Below, piece by piece: positions 11,508 through 24,905 of a stretch of 64,000 nt of DNA (positions are counted from its first letter, which is position 1; each line of letters starts with the position of its first letter). This DNA is from Serilophus lunatus (lineage: Eukaryota > Chordata > Aves > Passeriformes > Eurylaimidae). The DNA is taken from positions 2,461,973 to 2,525,972 of the forward strand of contig VXBA01004859.1 in assembly GCA_013399895.1 (NCBI GenBank), given 5' to 3'. The notes beneath the pieces are model-generated. The model was not told the DNA's origin. It saw nothing but the letters and a program-made list of their open reading frames with translations, and did not search any database. Made by a program: the position numbers and the translations under genes.

Positions 11508-13992
11508 CTCAGAAACCTTATAGGATGAACACCCCAGACTGTGAAACAAGAAATACTCTATTACACAAAACCAGACGCAAATGCAGTTCATGTTCTCAGT
11601 TTTCAGAGCTGGATGAGCTAAAATAATCTCCTAACCCCCAACTTTTATTATAAGAAACTAGTAACTTTCAATTGACAGATTTAGAAAACAAAGAAGTGAG
11701 AATGTGTCTTGCTTTTTTCTTTCCTGTATTTCTAATAAAACATTAGATGAAAAGGAGTGAAAACTGCAATCTCTAAAATTTCCGTGCTGCAAGAATATCA
11801 GTTGGGAATGAAGATTAAACCCATGTTTTAGTATATCTAACTGTTCTGTCTTAATAGCAGTAATTGAAAAGGTAGCTTGTAATCAATGACATTTAGCATG
11901 GCACAGGACCCTGTCTGGCAACCCATGAAATGAAAGACATAAGGAAACAAACCAGGAGGAGCTTAGCTTGGGAACTTGGTCTGTTGCTGGAAAACCTCTG
12001 GCTCGAACCAGTCAGACTTCGCTTGGAAAAGCAATGAGCTGAAGTGGATTCTGCTCAGGCAGGAGTCTGAACCAGGACTGAGAATGACTCCCCATGTATC
12101 GATATTTTACCAGACATTTGGACATGTTGAAGGGAAGGCTCTTCTCATTGTATTTCCGTCATGTGGAATGTCCTCAGATAGGCCTACATAAGAGTCAAGG
12201 TATGAACAAGCTGTCAGTGAAAATAGATCCCCTTCTTGAACACAAACTGTAAACAAAAGCATCAGTTGGAGGAGTCTGACCTCTACTCTTTGCTAACATT
12301 CCAGTGTCTGGAGAATGACTCATTTTTAGTCTGATATATTTGAAAAACATTCAGGAAGGTCTGAGATATCAATCAGCCTCCGACCTGATCTGGCTGGAGA
12401 CCCTCCCCTACTGACTTTGTGGGTTTGGATCTGGGCCACAGGGAAACAGCAATCCTTTCAGCTTGCACTAGAAGACAATTGCCATTTGTAGGCAATGTGT
12501 GAATATTCGGGGGGCTTTATTACACTGAATCCAGTAAAGTTTTATTCTGTATTAAGTTATTGCAATGTTTGAAACTGAGCTACAAAGTTTAATTAAAAAA
12601 AAAAAAATTGGTACATTCCATATGGTTCCCAGGTGTTCCTCAACTTGGTTCCCAGTTTCCTCTTTCCCTCTCACCAGAAAAAGAAAACAGGTATCTGGGT
12701 TTATATGTAGGAGATACCCTTCACCCTGCCACCATCCTGATATTGCATCCAGCACTGCAGACAAAGATTGGAGCTTCCTGCACAGTATGGGCCCAGGTCT
12801 GCTTTCCAATTATACAGCATTCACAGATGTTTTCAGGAAATTTGCTCTAGGCAGGTGAAGAAAAAGAGTAAACTCCTTGACTTTCTTATATATTAATATT
12901 TCCTCCCTTGTCCTACCTTTCATGTGTAATTCATTCTCCATTCAACCTCAAGATGTCCACATTCCTAAACAAGCACGAAGTCAGTCAGGATTTTATTTTA
13001 GACCTTGCTATGTTATTTTTAAAGCATGTTTATGAGTTTTCTTTCATCCAGTTAGTTGAACCACACAAAGTCTTCAAGTAAACCCAAAACTTAGAGGTAG
13101 CATCTTAGAAGTGACTTATAGTATTTTCCTAATATGTATAATCTTGTAAAATGCTGTAGCACAGAAACATTCTTAACACCTTTCTTAGTTAACTTATTAA
13201 TTTATCTTGATAGAAAACATAGTAAAATTTAAATTGATTTGGAGATATTTTTCAATTACAAATCAAAATAGATTGTGTCATACAACAACACAGAACCCCC
13301 CCTCTGTACTCTCTCAGGATTTTTTTCCTGATTTTTAAACTGAGAAACTTCTTCACAATTGAACTTGAAAGTGTGCTGGCATATTTGTTGCTACAAGACA
13401 AACTTTTAAGCAATTTAAACAGAAAGAATCACTCCAAGCCATGGGAAAGATCACACAATCCTAACTATGATTTCAAGATAAGGCAAATCTACTCCCCCAT
13501 GTGAAGTTTACAGTTGTGATGTCTTTCAGCTCAGTCTAATGGCTTTCTAGATGCCCACAGACATTGCAGGAAAAGTCAAGGACAAAAAATGCAAAACTCA
13601 TGTGTCCATGAGAAGAAAACACATTTTCCTACTAAAGACTACTTTTGGACAAGGGAAAATGACTAGCATAACAAAACTGTGCAAGACTTAGTTTTATGGA
13701 GTAGCTTTTTTCCTCTTAATGGGGAAAAACTCTGCAGCCCAGGAGAACTTGACACTTACACCCAAGAGTTATTCTTTGTTCTCTGTTCTCTTCCTTCCTC
13801 TGCACATCCTCCAGGTTGTTCTGCATTTCCTCACTTTGCACACTTGAACTACCATTCAATACAGGGCCTGTTCAGCCACTGAACTTTTTTAAATACATAT
13901 AATAAGGTGAAACTTTTCTAGGGAGAAGTCCATTTCCCTCTTCTGGTCCTTCATGCTAGAGTTGATGCCACACAATTCCCTAAATATGGATG

Positions 13993-14006
13993 TTTGCCAT
14001 GGCAAC
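13993..14006. promoter_or_regulatory. RFX X-box-like palindrome
   Basis: TTTGCCATGGCAAC differs by one base from the palindromic RFX site GTTGCCATGGCAAC. The inner 12 bases are a perfect palindrome. RFX factors bind such sites, often in ciliary and neuronal genes. Only the motif is visible, so occupancy is unknown. Confidence 0.35.
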
Positions 14007-17000
14007 AACTGCAGCACAGTTTTGCAGGACTCTCCCCTTAAGTGGCTTAATGGATATGGTATTTATTCCCTTTCTGAAGATTTAGCTTCAGTGACACATT
14101 AATACAAACATAAATGGAGCAAATATTTGTGTGCTTCTTGGGAATAACAAAGGCACGTTTATCTGATACACACAGAAAAGACATTTTTGAACCTCATTAA
14201 TACATGAGTAGAAGTCAATGGAGGAAAATGGATCTTGTTAACTGGCTTCTTGGATACCAATAAGCATCTCATTTGCCTTAAACATATCAACCTAGCAACA
14301 CTATTTATTCAATATAGAATAATCAGTGACATTAGAGAGCCCCAGCATTGCACACAGAGGAATGATTAATCTATTATTCATTCCACAATAAAGACTCTGA
14401 GGGATTTACCATATGAAAAGTGATATTCAGAAAGGGAGGTGGTATTTTTTTCCCCCTGACCTGTATGGGAGTTCCTGTCCTGTGGGATGAATTCCATTGA
14501 ATAACATTGCGAGTTTGGGTTGTGGGTTTTGCCTTTTTTTGTTTGTTTGTTGGAAGTACCCTTCCTTCAAGGCAAGAGATGTTTCAGAGGACTATGGGAC
14601 TGAGTATGTGGTATGAAGACGGATGCAGGCACACAACTTTCTACAGACAGTTTCATTTTTATGCCTCCAGAAGAGATGGAATTTTGTTGATTTGAGAAGC
14701 AGAAGCACCTTCTTACTACCTGGTGTCTGTCTTGCCAAGAAGATTAGTGTTGACATAAGGATACATATACATACAGATAGTTGTGTGAGTGCTGACTCCT
14801 ACGTACAGGAACAATTGAGGAAAATAACCAGAAGCCTCACAAGAAAGATGTGTTCATAACTGTCAGCAGCCTGGTATCCTTATCCAGAGGGTAACCACAA
14901 TTCTTACATTGTTTTCCAGAACCAAAATCCTCTGACGACATTTTCCCTGCACACTCCAGTACAAAGTCAGTTCAGCAGCTCTCGAATCAGAGCACAGCCA
15001 ATAATTCCATGAAGGCCACTAAACAACTAGACTGTGCACCTACTTTGCATAGTTTAGATGCAGCCGTTAATTTTTTCATCAACTGTTTAATAATTATTAA
15101 GAATTATTCTGTGTCCTCTGCAGTAACAGCAATGGCCTGTGTTACAGGATACCAGTAATCAACCCCTATACATGAACAGATGCACGGCTGTGCATTTCAT
15201 TGGTGTCACGATGGCACCTGAAAAGCAGTTATTTGAATATAGATTTAAATAACAGGACAGGTGACTTGCAATAACTACATGTGCATTTGTGTGGACAGCT
15301 TGGGATTCTGCTGTTTCGAAGACCAAAACTTTTTAAATTTCTTTCTTTCAGCAAGTTTCTTCAAGAAGCTAAGAGGCCATTACAATCAAGGAGAACTTCT
15401 GTGTAAGCAAGCACTAAGTAAAAATTATAGAACTGGGATTTAGATCATGAAACTGTCTAAAAGGCAAGTTGTTATTTGATTTTGGAATGTAATTGAAAAG
15501 AAGAATAATGAACATAACTCCAATTACTGTGGAATAGCCTTCTGCTCCTTGCTGGATATGCAGTGATTAACTAGCCTTTTATAGCACTTCATTTTTTTTC
15601 CCCAGTGATGGAAGATTTATCCAAGAATGCTTGGGTAAGAATAATTTGTTTTGGCAAAGATATTTGCAATAGAATAAAGGGAGGGTGCTAACCTCTATCT
15701 CAGTTAGCCCACTCAGCTGATGACTTCTCTGTGGGCTGCCAGGGGAAGCCAAAGGAGAAACTTGTGGAAACATTCTCCATGCCAGTTTGAACAGGCTACT
15801 GCAGCAAACAATGCAGACAACTGCAACTTTTACCATTCTGCCAGCATAAAATTAACCTTAGGGCCTAGTTCACAAGTGCACTGCCTCAGCACACCTGTAA
15901 ACATCACTGAACTGAGCATTTATGAAAAGCAAGTTGCACTTCTTAAGAGCCTCTGTGAATATTCCCACTTCACATTGTTGGGCTCTGAATAAGTAGACTT
16001 TGTTTGTACATTTTCTTCCCTTTCACTGTTAAATTTGAGAGTCCTACTGACATCCATGAGTTATATCTTTTCTCAGAACATACTAGGCAATATATTAGGC
16101 TAAAAGCAAGGGTAGCTTCTCTCATCAGAAGCTCTCATCTTACCACGTCATCCATGTGCATCTTCAGTGAACTCAGAGGTCTCAGAGAACACACTTTTTG
16201 ATGACTAAATAGAATGCTGTTTTTTTGTCACAGTTCAGCTTAAATTATGCAGAATTCCAAGATATGCAAGGCATAAAGAAGAACAAGGCCTTTAATTGAA
16301 TTCAAGATCCATTTCAACTGAATTGCTAAAACCCTAAAACAGAGGAGCAGTTTTGCATTCTGCTAACATAATCCACCTCCATCCATGTTATTCCCCATGA
16401 GTCACACATACACATACCCTCAGTGCATAAGATGCAAGAAAACACCACAAAGCAAGTAGCTGAATCAGCCTCTCTCTTTTTAGGCCTTATATTTGCCCAT
16501 GAAAATAGTGAATATTGATCTAGGACTATTCCAACCATCATCTATAACTCTTTGTTATAAGAAAGGAAATGTCCTCACTTGGAAATTCCAGGTTTTGTGC
16601 CAACAGCTGCATTGGTTCCTTTGCTGCTGTCAATAACTTCACTTAAGTCAGACCTTTCTAAGACAGCATTTCAGAAGTTGTTTTCTGCTTTTCAGCCCAC
16701 AGCAGCATAATTCAGTCTGTGGGGCTATGGCTCCTGTAGGAGATAGTGTTTTTGTCTTACTATTCTCTGAAGTAGTTTGTTACACAGGAAAGAAGAATGA
16801 CAGGGGCACTTAAGAAGCAGAAGCATGTACCCTGTGTTCAGTGATTCAAGTCCTCAAAGCTTTAAGCTACAGACCAAGGCAGCAAGGCAGTGCTGGAATG
16901 TGACCTGTAGGAACATTGTCCTGCTGGATGGCGAATGGGAGGAGCACTGGTATGTGCCTTCCTTGCTCTTGCAGCCTATAGCAGGGCAATCCACCAGTAG

Positions 17001-18029
17001 CCTTCATCCCACTGCCCTTCTCTGACCCCATTCCCCTGTATGTGAGTGCAGCTCCTCTTCACTGTTTCTTCTCCTTCTACCTGCTCAGTTCTCTGGCCTT
17101 CTGCCCACCTCCCTCCCTTGTGGTGACCATATTCCCACACCTTCAGTCCTACCTGAGGCACTGCATCCCTTTCCTTTGTCCAGGTCAACTTCCATGGCCC
17201 AAAACAGCACCCACAGACTCTTCACTCAGAGAGCTAAGAGAAACAGAGGAGAAATACACCCTTGCATTGATCAGTGATGGCACAGGGATGGCTCTGGAGC
17301 CCTTAGTGCTGGCAGCTGGTAGCAGCTACCTCAGGATGTGGAGAGTGGGAGCCAGATGAACTCCTCAGCCTATTCAGTGCTTGGAAATGAGTTTCTAGAT
17401 AATTCTTCTCATTCCTGCACAAGTAGCAAATTTTTAATGCTGCCCTCCAGCCCCGAGGGAAGAAAGGGCATCTCTCCTGTAGTACCCCCATAGCAGGGCG
17501 TGACAGGAGACAAGTCCCTCGGAGAAGCCATTGCTGCTGTAGCAACTGCTGTGGCAATGGGGAGAGCCTGGGAGTCATGGGGGGTCTCCACAAGCAAGAT
17601 GGGGCCTATATCTCATTGCTCCTATGCAGGAGCAATCAATAGAGATGTAATTACCACTGCTGCTATTTGGCATAGCTAAAAAGGGTAGTGCAGCTTTGTG
17701 CTGGTTCTCCCATTGAGGATGCAGCTCCACAAAACTACTCCTCTTATCCTCCTTTACATATTTATTACAACTCTTTAGACTGATCCATGCAAACTAAAGG
17801 AAGGCGACCAATGGAAGGAGGCTGGCTTGTGCCAGCAATCCCCAGACTGTCAAGCGATCACTGAAGATTGGACAGGTCCTGATGAAATAAATGTTGGCTG
17901 CTGACTCTTCCAATTTTGCAACACTCCTCTGTGTCACCAGAGCAGCCTTGTCCAAGATTGAGATATTTGCAAACTGTCATCTTTCATAAATATCTGCCTT
18001 GAGTGACACTTTGCCCCCCTCAATTTCCC

Positions 18030-18515
18030 TTTGAAATGTACCTAGCTGGCACGGAGCCTGCGGGATTTCATTGCTTGTGATAGGTGATTAGCAAAAAGAT
18101 GATTTCCTCCTCCCTCCCCCTCCTCCCCTCTGCCAAAGGGCTGAGTGACAGGTCCAAAAGGCGAAAGGCAGACTGGGGAAGCAAATCTGCCAGAGGCAGA
18201 AGTGATGACACTCCGAAAACACTTCATTCATCTTGCCAAATTACAGGCTGGGCTGGGGACTGATGGAGACTGGAGGAGGAGGGGGATAATCTCTTGTGTT
18301 TGCCTTGCATGCTCTTTGCTCAAAAAACATTGCAAAGCAGCTCCTGAAGCTTGAAGGATGCACCCCAAACCCCTCCAGTTTCTGCTCTGTAATGCAAACA
18401 GGCGAGCTGCTACCTGGCTCGTCTTCATGGCTTTGTGACGAGGCATATTAACTGTCTTAGTCATGGATGTCACATCCCTTCAGCTCTCACAGGCTTCCTG
18501 CCTAGACGTCAATAA
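18030..18515. promoter_or_regulatory. CpG-richer candidate regulatory block
   Basis: I count about eight CpGs in under 500 bases, against long neighbouring stretches with almost none. The block includes a pyrimidine-only tract (18103-18131), an octamer-like ATGCAAAC and a CRE-like AGACGTCAAT near 18504. No repeat family is recognised. Retained CpGs and dense motifs are typical of constrained enhancers or an old promoter, but that is inference. The open frames here lie on both strands and are not convincing. Confidence 0.3.
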
Positions 18516-18874
18516 TGGGGGCTGAGAGGGAATTTCAAAAAGCAAAATTAAGTAGTATGTGTGTAGCCCTCCCACACAGTGGAGCTGGTGCCACCTGCAC
18601 AGTGTGCCTTCCTTTGATTTACCTGGTAGGAAAGTGTTCAAAGGGCAAACCAGGTATCTATGGCTGAGTTTGGGAAGGCTCCAGCCTTTGAGAAAGTAAT
18701 TTGGGAATGAACACGGGTGTGAGCCAGTGATTATGCTGGTTCTCTCTCAGCTGTGATGTCTTAAGAGCAACAGCAAAAAGTAATTGTATGCTTGGACAAA
18801 GTTCTGCACAAAACTTCTTTTTTTTTTGGGAAGAATACCTGTTTGCAATGCAAAACCCATTGAAGAATTTCTTT

Positions 18875-18914
<40 letters not shown>

Positions 18915-21900
18915 TTCTCAAAATATTACCTAAAGAATGTCATGATTGGAGGTTTTTAATTTAGGGATTTTTTTGTTTTTTGAGTTTCTGAGTTTGAAGT
19001 GGATGTCTGTCTCAAATGTAATTACTTTTTTTTTTTCATTTAATAGTGTAACATGGAAATGTTTCAGACTTGTCAATGAACTACTTCAATGCAAAGTATT
19101 TTGCCTGAATTCTCAACATGCCCCGAGTCTAATCTATTTACATTTTCAGACTTGACAAATCTTTTTATTAGTGATATTACTAATGAAGGAAATTATCCGT
19201 TTTCTTTCTATCTTTGCCCATGGCCAATGTAAGCACTGATGTACCACTGAATCTTAAATTCACTCTTACAAATGAAGAGCAAGTCAGTTATTTCAGCTGG
19301 TGTAATTGAAAATCTCTCCTGTCATCTTGAAGTACTTCAAGAGACACACAAACCACTCCTGAAGAATGAGAGAGAATGATTTTATTTTTAATAATACATG
19401 AGTTTTCAGCTACAGTTCAAAGGGAGCACACCAGATTCTGGTCTTTCCTATGTTAGTCCAAGGCCTAGTGTGCACTCAAACACAGGCTTAATGCTAATGT
19501 AAAAACTTATTTGAATGCTTTGTATCAGGCCTTAAATCTCAAATAGATGCTGATGTCACTTTTCATTTTTGCTTGTGTAAATGAAGCCTTGGATGGCTTT
19601 GTATAGCATCATCTCCTGATGGTATCTCTCAGGATATACTGAAAACGGAGACTCAGGCAAAATAAAGTGAATTTCTAATGACAAAAATAGACTCTGTACA
19701 GTAAAGAGTCAAATTTCTACTCTAGACAGAGAATTATAATCTAAAATGAGCCCAGATAATCATCCCAGCATCAAAAATGTCAGGGATGGAAATGATGAAC
19801 TGCACGTCTGTCTTGGAACTGTTTGGTAAAAGCAAGTTGTTTGATACAAGCATGCTAACAAACAGGGTATTTTGTAGACATGCAGATGTTAAACAATATT
19901 TATACTCTGCTAAATTCTGTTCAGCAGAAGAAATTCTAGAGAACATGAAAATATTCTAATAGTAAAATCCAAATATAATATGGTTCCTTTTATCCCTTGA
20001 ACACTAAAAATGCGCACAACTGGGACCAACATCTGCATTTCCCAAATTCTGAGTGCCCTATATCCAAGTACTCAATATTGTCATCTGGAAAAGACATTTC
20101 AAGACGAGAGAATGTTTAGGGTTTTTTCCCTTATTATACAAGCTCTTGCTTCTAAACTGGAAGTACTGGAAAATGACCATCATTTGGTGTTGAAACCAGG
20201 GAGTACCATCAAACATGAAAATAAAGTACAGGAAGGATCAAAGTTAGCCAACCCTTTCTGGTATATTTCAGTACTAAAAAGTGTGCAAAAAAAAAAGTCT
20301 GATGCTATTTATTTTGAGAAGTTATGTTCTGTCATCACTCAGCAATTTATAACTTCAAACAGCTAATTGAGTATCATATACAGTGTGAGGTAGGCTGGCA
20401 TAACCACGTAATATCCCTCCCTGCCACTTCAGGCCGAGAAACCTGTAAGAAATTAAAATGGGCTTCGCAAGGGCAAATACCGAGTTTGTGATAGAAGAAG
20501 GATTAAAACTTGGAGGTCTTTTTTTCCCCTTCAATTGCCTCACTTTATGTTTGCACATACCCAGATGTGCAGTTGCACACACTGAACATTAAAATAACCT
20601 CCAAAAAACAGAGGGAGGGAGAGTATGAAGAGGCAAACATGCATGCCAGCACATGGACAAATGACCCAGTCCTGCATTTAGGGAGGAGTTCAGGTGAAGT
20701 TCAAACACCTCCATCGGTAATTACAATTAAAAGTAAAAATCCTTCTCATCTCTCCCTGTAGCTTAATTATTTCCCCTGAAAAATTAGAACTGAAAAGGAG
20801 CAAAGCAATTCTTCATCCACAGTGATTTCGTGTGTTGAGGGCTTTCTCTTGGGAGTAGGAACTGTGATATACAGCTCTGAAAGCAGTTCAGGTGACTGGT
20901 GCCTGCCAGCAGAAGAGCAGTTAAGGTTGTTGCTCTCACCCTGGAGGTGTCTCCCTGGAACTATGGATGAGGCTCCCAACTTGTAGAGAGGAACAGGACT
21001 CATGCATGTGTTTAAAATGTCCCAGTTGTTACCTCCAAGGGTCTCTTACTCGTATCCTGATATTAGATGGCTCTGTATTAAGGCACTTTGGTGTCTATGG
21101 ATTTTCTTTAGCCATCTGACTTCTAGAGATAAAGTAGAAAGTCAGGAGGAAGTGACAAATGCTGCATATGTGAGCATGACATGGTGTAACCCATCTGGCC
21201 ACCTACAAACATGTGTTGTACCCAAGACAAGTTAATTGTGCATTAATCAGGACATAATCTCATACTGCTAATGCAAGTCATGATGTAATTTTACCTTACT
21301 ACTTATACAACTATGGCCATTATTATCCTGTAATAAATGATATCACTTCAGACTGATGAATGACATTAGTTAATGTCTCTCCACTTAATTTGTTATTTCA
21401 CATGGTGATGTAGCATTACTCTGCTTTGATTTTTACCTGGGGAAGCTGCTTTACAATTGTCTGTATGTCTTCATTGGACTTTTCCAGAACTTGCAGCACA
21501 AATGAAAAAAAAAGTATTTGCTTTTATTTAAAAAAAAAATAAATTACCAGGTTTACTTTTGCTAGGATACCAATTCCTTTCCAGTGAGTCCAACTCTGTG
21601 TAGAAACACAGATACTTCAAGCAACAATAACCACAAACACTGACTTGGAATTTAACACACATTTGGCCACATTTGGCCTTCCCTTGTGTTTGGTGCAAGA
21701 ATAAATAATTCCACATCCACACCATTTCCAAAAGATGTACATAGGCCCATTTGTTCAGGGACAAACAATTTAGCTGCAACTAAAAAAGGAAAATGTGTGC
21801 CAGAATTACACAGCCACATTTTTCCTGGCTTTGCAAGCCCACCTGTTTGCCTGTACAACTGTGTGTCTGACCCTCACACCTTAAAGGTTTTTAAAGTTCT

Positions 21901-24690
21901 GGATGATGTTTTTTATTTGAACACTTTTTAGTGATAAATATGGAAATGCAAAGAGCGAACACAGATCTAGGCTGAGTTATTTGTCTAATGTTTTCCATTA
22001 AGCAGCAGCTGCTGTTACCAAGCTGTCATCTTTGTTGCTAAGGTGGGGGATTTTTGTGCGCATGCCAGAGCAGGATTGGTTGGTTCAGTGAGTACACCCT
22101 CCTGCCTGGGAATGTCACTGAACTCCTGGATGTTGGGCTGAACAAACTCCTTCCTCTAACTTCAGTGGGAATTGGGCTGCAGGAGCAGAGCTCCTTGCTA
22201 AGGCCATTCAGCGCTGCTTTTCCACACCAGCGTAGTCTGGTCATCTTCCTCCCTGAAGTGAAACATAAGAAATGTTTCATTTCGACATTTTCAAAATTTA
22301 AAACATCCTTATTTTTAATTTCTAAAAGGCATTTTAAATTTTCCATACAGTTCTCTACCTTCTCTTCAAAGGAAACAAGGGATAACCTAAGTAAGATAAT
22401 AAAAATTTCAGGCAGTGTCAGCAAACTCAGCCAACAAACCAAAACCAATGCAATGCTAACCTGTGACTTCAGTGGAAATTGTGCAAGTGTTAAAGAGCTT
22501 TGTTGAACTGTACAGAAGACAGGGTTATTTTGCATAGGAAAGTGTTTACAATCCAAACCCAGAAACAACAGGCCAATTTTGTTGTAATATTAGATTCAGT
22601 GGAACACTTCCAAAGTGTGACATTTTCCCAGTCTACAAGATAAGACTTCAAGACAGGGAGAGATACTTTTTTCCTTGGTTAGGTTATGGTTTCTCAATGT
22701 ATAATGATTGCAGTAAGAAAGGCAAAACATACAAAGTTCTTTAATATACTGGCAAAAAAGTCTTATCAGTTTACTAGTGAATCACAAATGGCAACAGGTC
22801 AGATCAAGTTTCTCGTGTGGCATAAAGATCATAAATACAGTTCCCAGGGCTACCTCAACTTTAATAAAATGAAGTCATCCATGTGTTGCTTTGTATTAAT
22901 ATTGCAACTAGGTTTAAGCATATATGAGCCATGATTTTTCCTCAAGTGTTAAATCAAATTGAATCACAGGTTTTTATGAGTGATAAAATGATAATAGACC
23001 AGATCTGGTCAGCTAGGATAATAACTTGATTCAGTACTTTGCATGTAAGTGTTTAAGGTTTCCACAATAAAACTGTAATGTTATACCCTAAAGTGTGTTA
23101 ATAACATTAAGTGATGTAACAGTGAAGGCAAACTGACAGAATGTAATACCCATAGGACCGTCATAATAGAAATAATTTATAATGTAACAGCAATAAAATC
23201 TTTAATGTTATCTCAATTCTGTCCTGTCCCCATGTCTGGGGTTTCAGATTACACACGATTTTTTTTCTATGCATTTAAGTGTTAACTTAAAATAATTAAG
23301 AAAATGGTTTTCAAAGTGGAAGAGCCTTTCAAAGTTGCTGACCTGATAATAATATTATTAACTCTTTCCTTCCTACCAAATTCCCTTGTGGCCGACAGCT
23401 GATATAAAAGGAGGTGCATTTTTGTTTTACTTCCATTTTTTTTTTTCTTTTAAAAACTATTTGCAACAATCAAGGAATACGTGGAACTATGAAAAAAGTA
23501 CCCCATTCTCACAATTCTCACACCTAAATACAAACTTCAGTGTAGAAGAGAGAACAAACACCAAGTAAATATCATCACATTATAAACATATAAAGTTCAT
23601 GTATGAGGTTAACTGCAAAAAAAAGGGGAAGGCACTGGGATGTCTTCCACCCTCGTCATAGCAAACCAAAACTTGACATGGAAGCGCCCGCTTGGATATT
23701 AGCAAATGTCCTCACTGGCAAAGTGCTGGGATAAATTCCCCGGAGGGCCCATGGGGTCTTCTACACTCAGACCTTTAAGAACAGAAATGATCAAACACCT
23801 CTAAGGTGTCCATATAATGTATTTTATCAAACCTATATACAGAGAGGTAGATCAGAGAGTCTCATGTATAGGACATAAATTCATTCCCTCCATGTTATGA
23901 AGCATAAATATCTTCTTTGGAATCTCAGTGAAAACTGATGTTTAACATCTATTAAGACAGTGGTGTTTTGGAGATAAAGAGCTTTTTTTGCTCATTATTC
24001 TCGTCAAAACATTTGAAAAGAACTAACTGGACAGACATGTGCACAGATGTGTGTGGAAACATACCATTTAGAAGTAAACCGAAGCCTATTTTTACTAGTT
24101 AAACCAAGATTTATTTGTTTCGAGGTAAGGTATAGCTTTATTCCTTCTTCCTGACCAAATCGTCTGCTAAGAATATTGAATGTTTAAGGCAGAAATAGTG
24201 AGGGCTTTCTGTAATGTATGCCATGCCTCAGAGGAGACAAACCAGAATAAATTCAGCATCTGAATTCTCTTGCAAACCCATTCAACCCAGGACTAATAAC
24301 CTGTGTCTTTACAAAATACTCCAGCATCAGACATACAAGATAGTTATTGTGCAATTAAGAAAAATCCTCTGACTCTCAGGTTCTCTCAGGACTCACCAGG
24401 GAATGCAGAAAAAAATAACTGGAACTGAACAAAGAAGCAGCTTATCATCTTGAAATATGCCGGGTTAATTGTCCCTTTAAAAGCAAATGTATTAGGAAAA
24501 CATTAGATCCTTAGCCCTCTGTGACATAATTACACAGGCTTCTGATTAAACAGAGGCGCTCATTAAGTAAAACATTTTATTTTAGTTTCTTGTTAGTTGT
24601 TGGTATTATTGGGCTTCCTGCCCAATTCCAGCCAGGCTACCATATGAACAGTGAAAACAGCCAACATTGTTAATACAATAACAACAACAA
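18516..24690. other. unique non-coding stretch
   Basis: No gene is supported. The longest open frame of the window (176 codons, minus strand, 22038-22568) lies here, opposite a 150-codon plus-strand frame. Neither resembles a known family, and one frame of this length is expected by chance in 64 kb. The 35-base T run near 18.9 kb is listed separately. A short CpG-containing patch occurs at 23650-23760. Confidence 0.6.
18877..18911. repeat. poly(T) run, 35 bases
   Basis: This is the longest homopolymer in the window, immediately preceded by CTTTCC. On the minus strand it would be an A tail, but no retroposon or processed pseudogene is recognisable beside it (for a minus-strand insertion, the sequence 3' of the run on the plus strand). 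It is therefore classed as simple sequence. Its length may reflect assembly uncertainty. Confidence 0.9.
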
Positions 24691-24905
24691 CACTTGGCAC
24701 TTCCATCACTCCCTTGATCTCAATATCTTAAAGCAATTTACAGATATTACATGGTTGCACCATGTGACAAAATGGTAGAGCAGGTAAGATTGATCACACT
24801 TATTTTACAGATGGATAAAGCAGGGCAGAAAGGTATTCAACTGGCTTTTCCTTGCTGCTAGAAACTTAGTAGTAAGATCCAGAAGTCCTGAAGAGGAACC
24901 ACTTG
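24691..24905 (+). mobile_element. ancient MIR/CORE-SINE-like element
   Basis: The order of blocks matches the amniote MIR/L2-type SINE tail. A CTTAAAGCAATTTACAGATA block lies near 24727, TATTTTACAGATGGATAAAG near 24801, then GGCAGAAAGGT, CTTGCTGCTAGAAACTTAGT near 24851 and AGATCCAGAAGTCC near the end. This parallels the family pattern of lowest-count cells, ATTTTACAGATGAGGAAA, GCACAGAGAGGT, a GTAAGTGGCAGAGC-like part and a final CAGGTCTTCTGA-like part. It is heavily diverged, as expected for an element inactive since early amniotes. The exact subfamily cannot be set by eye. Confidence 0.65.

Larger units (their letters stand above)
4549..18029. other. long unique non-coding stretch
   Basis: There is no supported gene in about 13.5 kb. 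Open frames here are under 105 codons and show no family motif. Contents listed separately are a TA microsatellite near 5.75 kb, A-rich runs near 6.63 and 10.24 kb, a 10-bp perfect hairpin near 10.17 kb, a locally duplicated motif and palindrome near 11.45-11.51 kb, an RFX-like palindrome near 14.0 kb and an exon-like piece near 8.86 kb. Otherwise I see only AT-rich, CpG-poor sequence. Confidence 0.65.

Noticed and set aside
19630..19700. GAAAACGGAGACTCAGGC, resembling the MIR word near ACTGAGGCACAGAG
   Set aside because: The other MIR blocks are missing on both sides.
22038..22568. 176-codon minus-strand open frame, the longest in the window
   Set aside because: The opposite strand is also open for 150 codons, there is no family motif, and a rough count puts about one frame of this length within chance for 64 kb of this composition.
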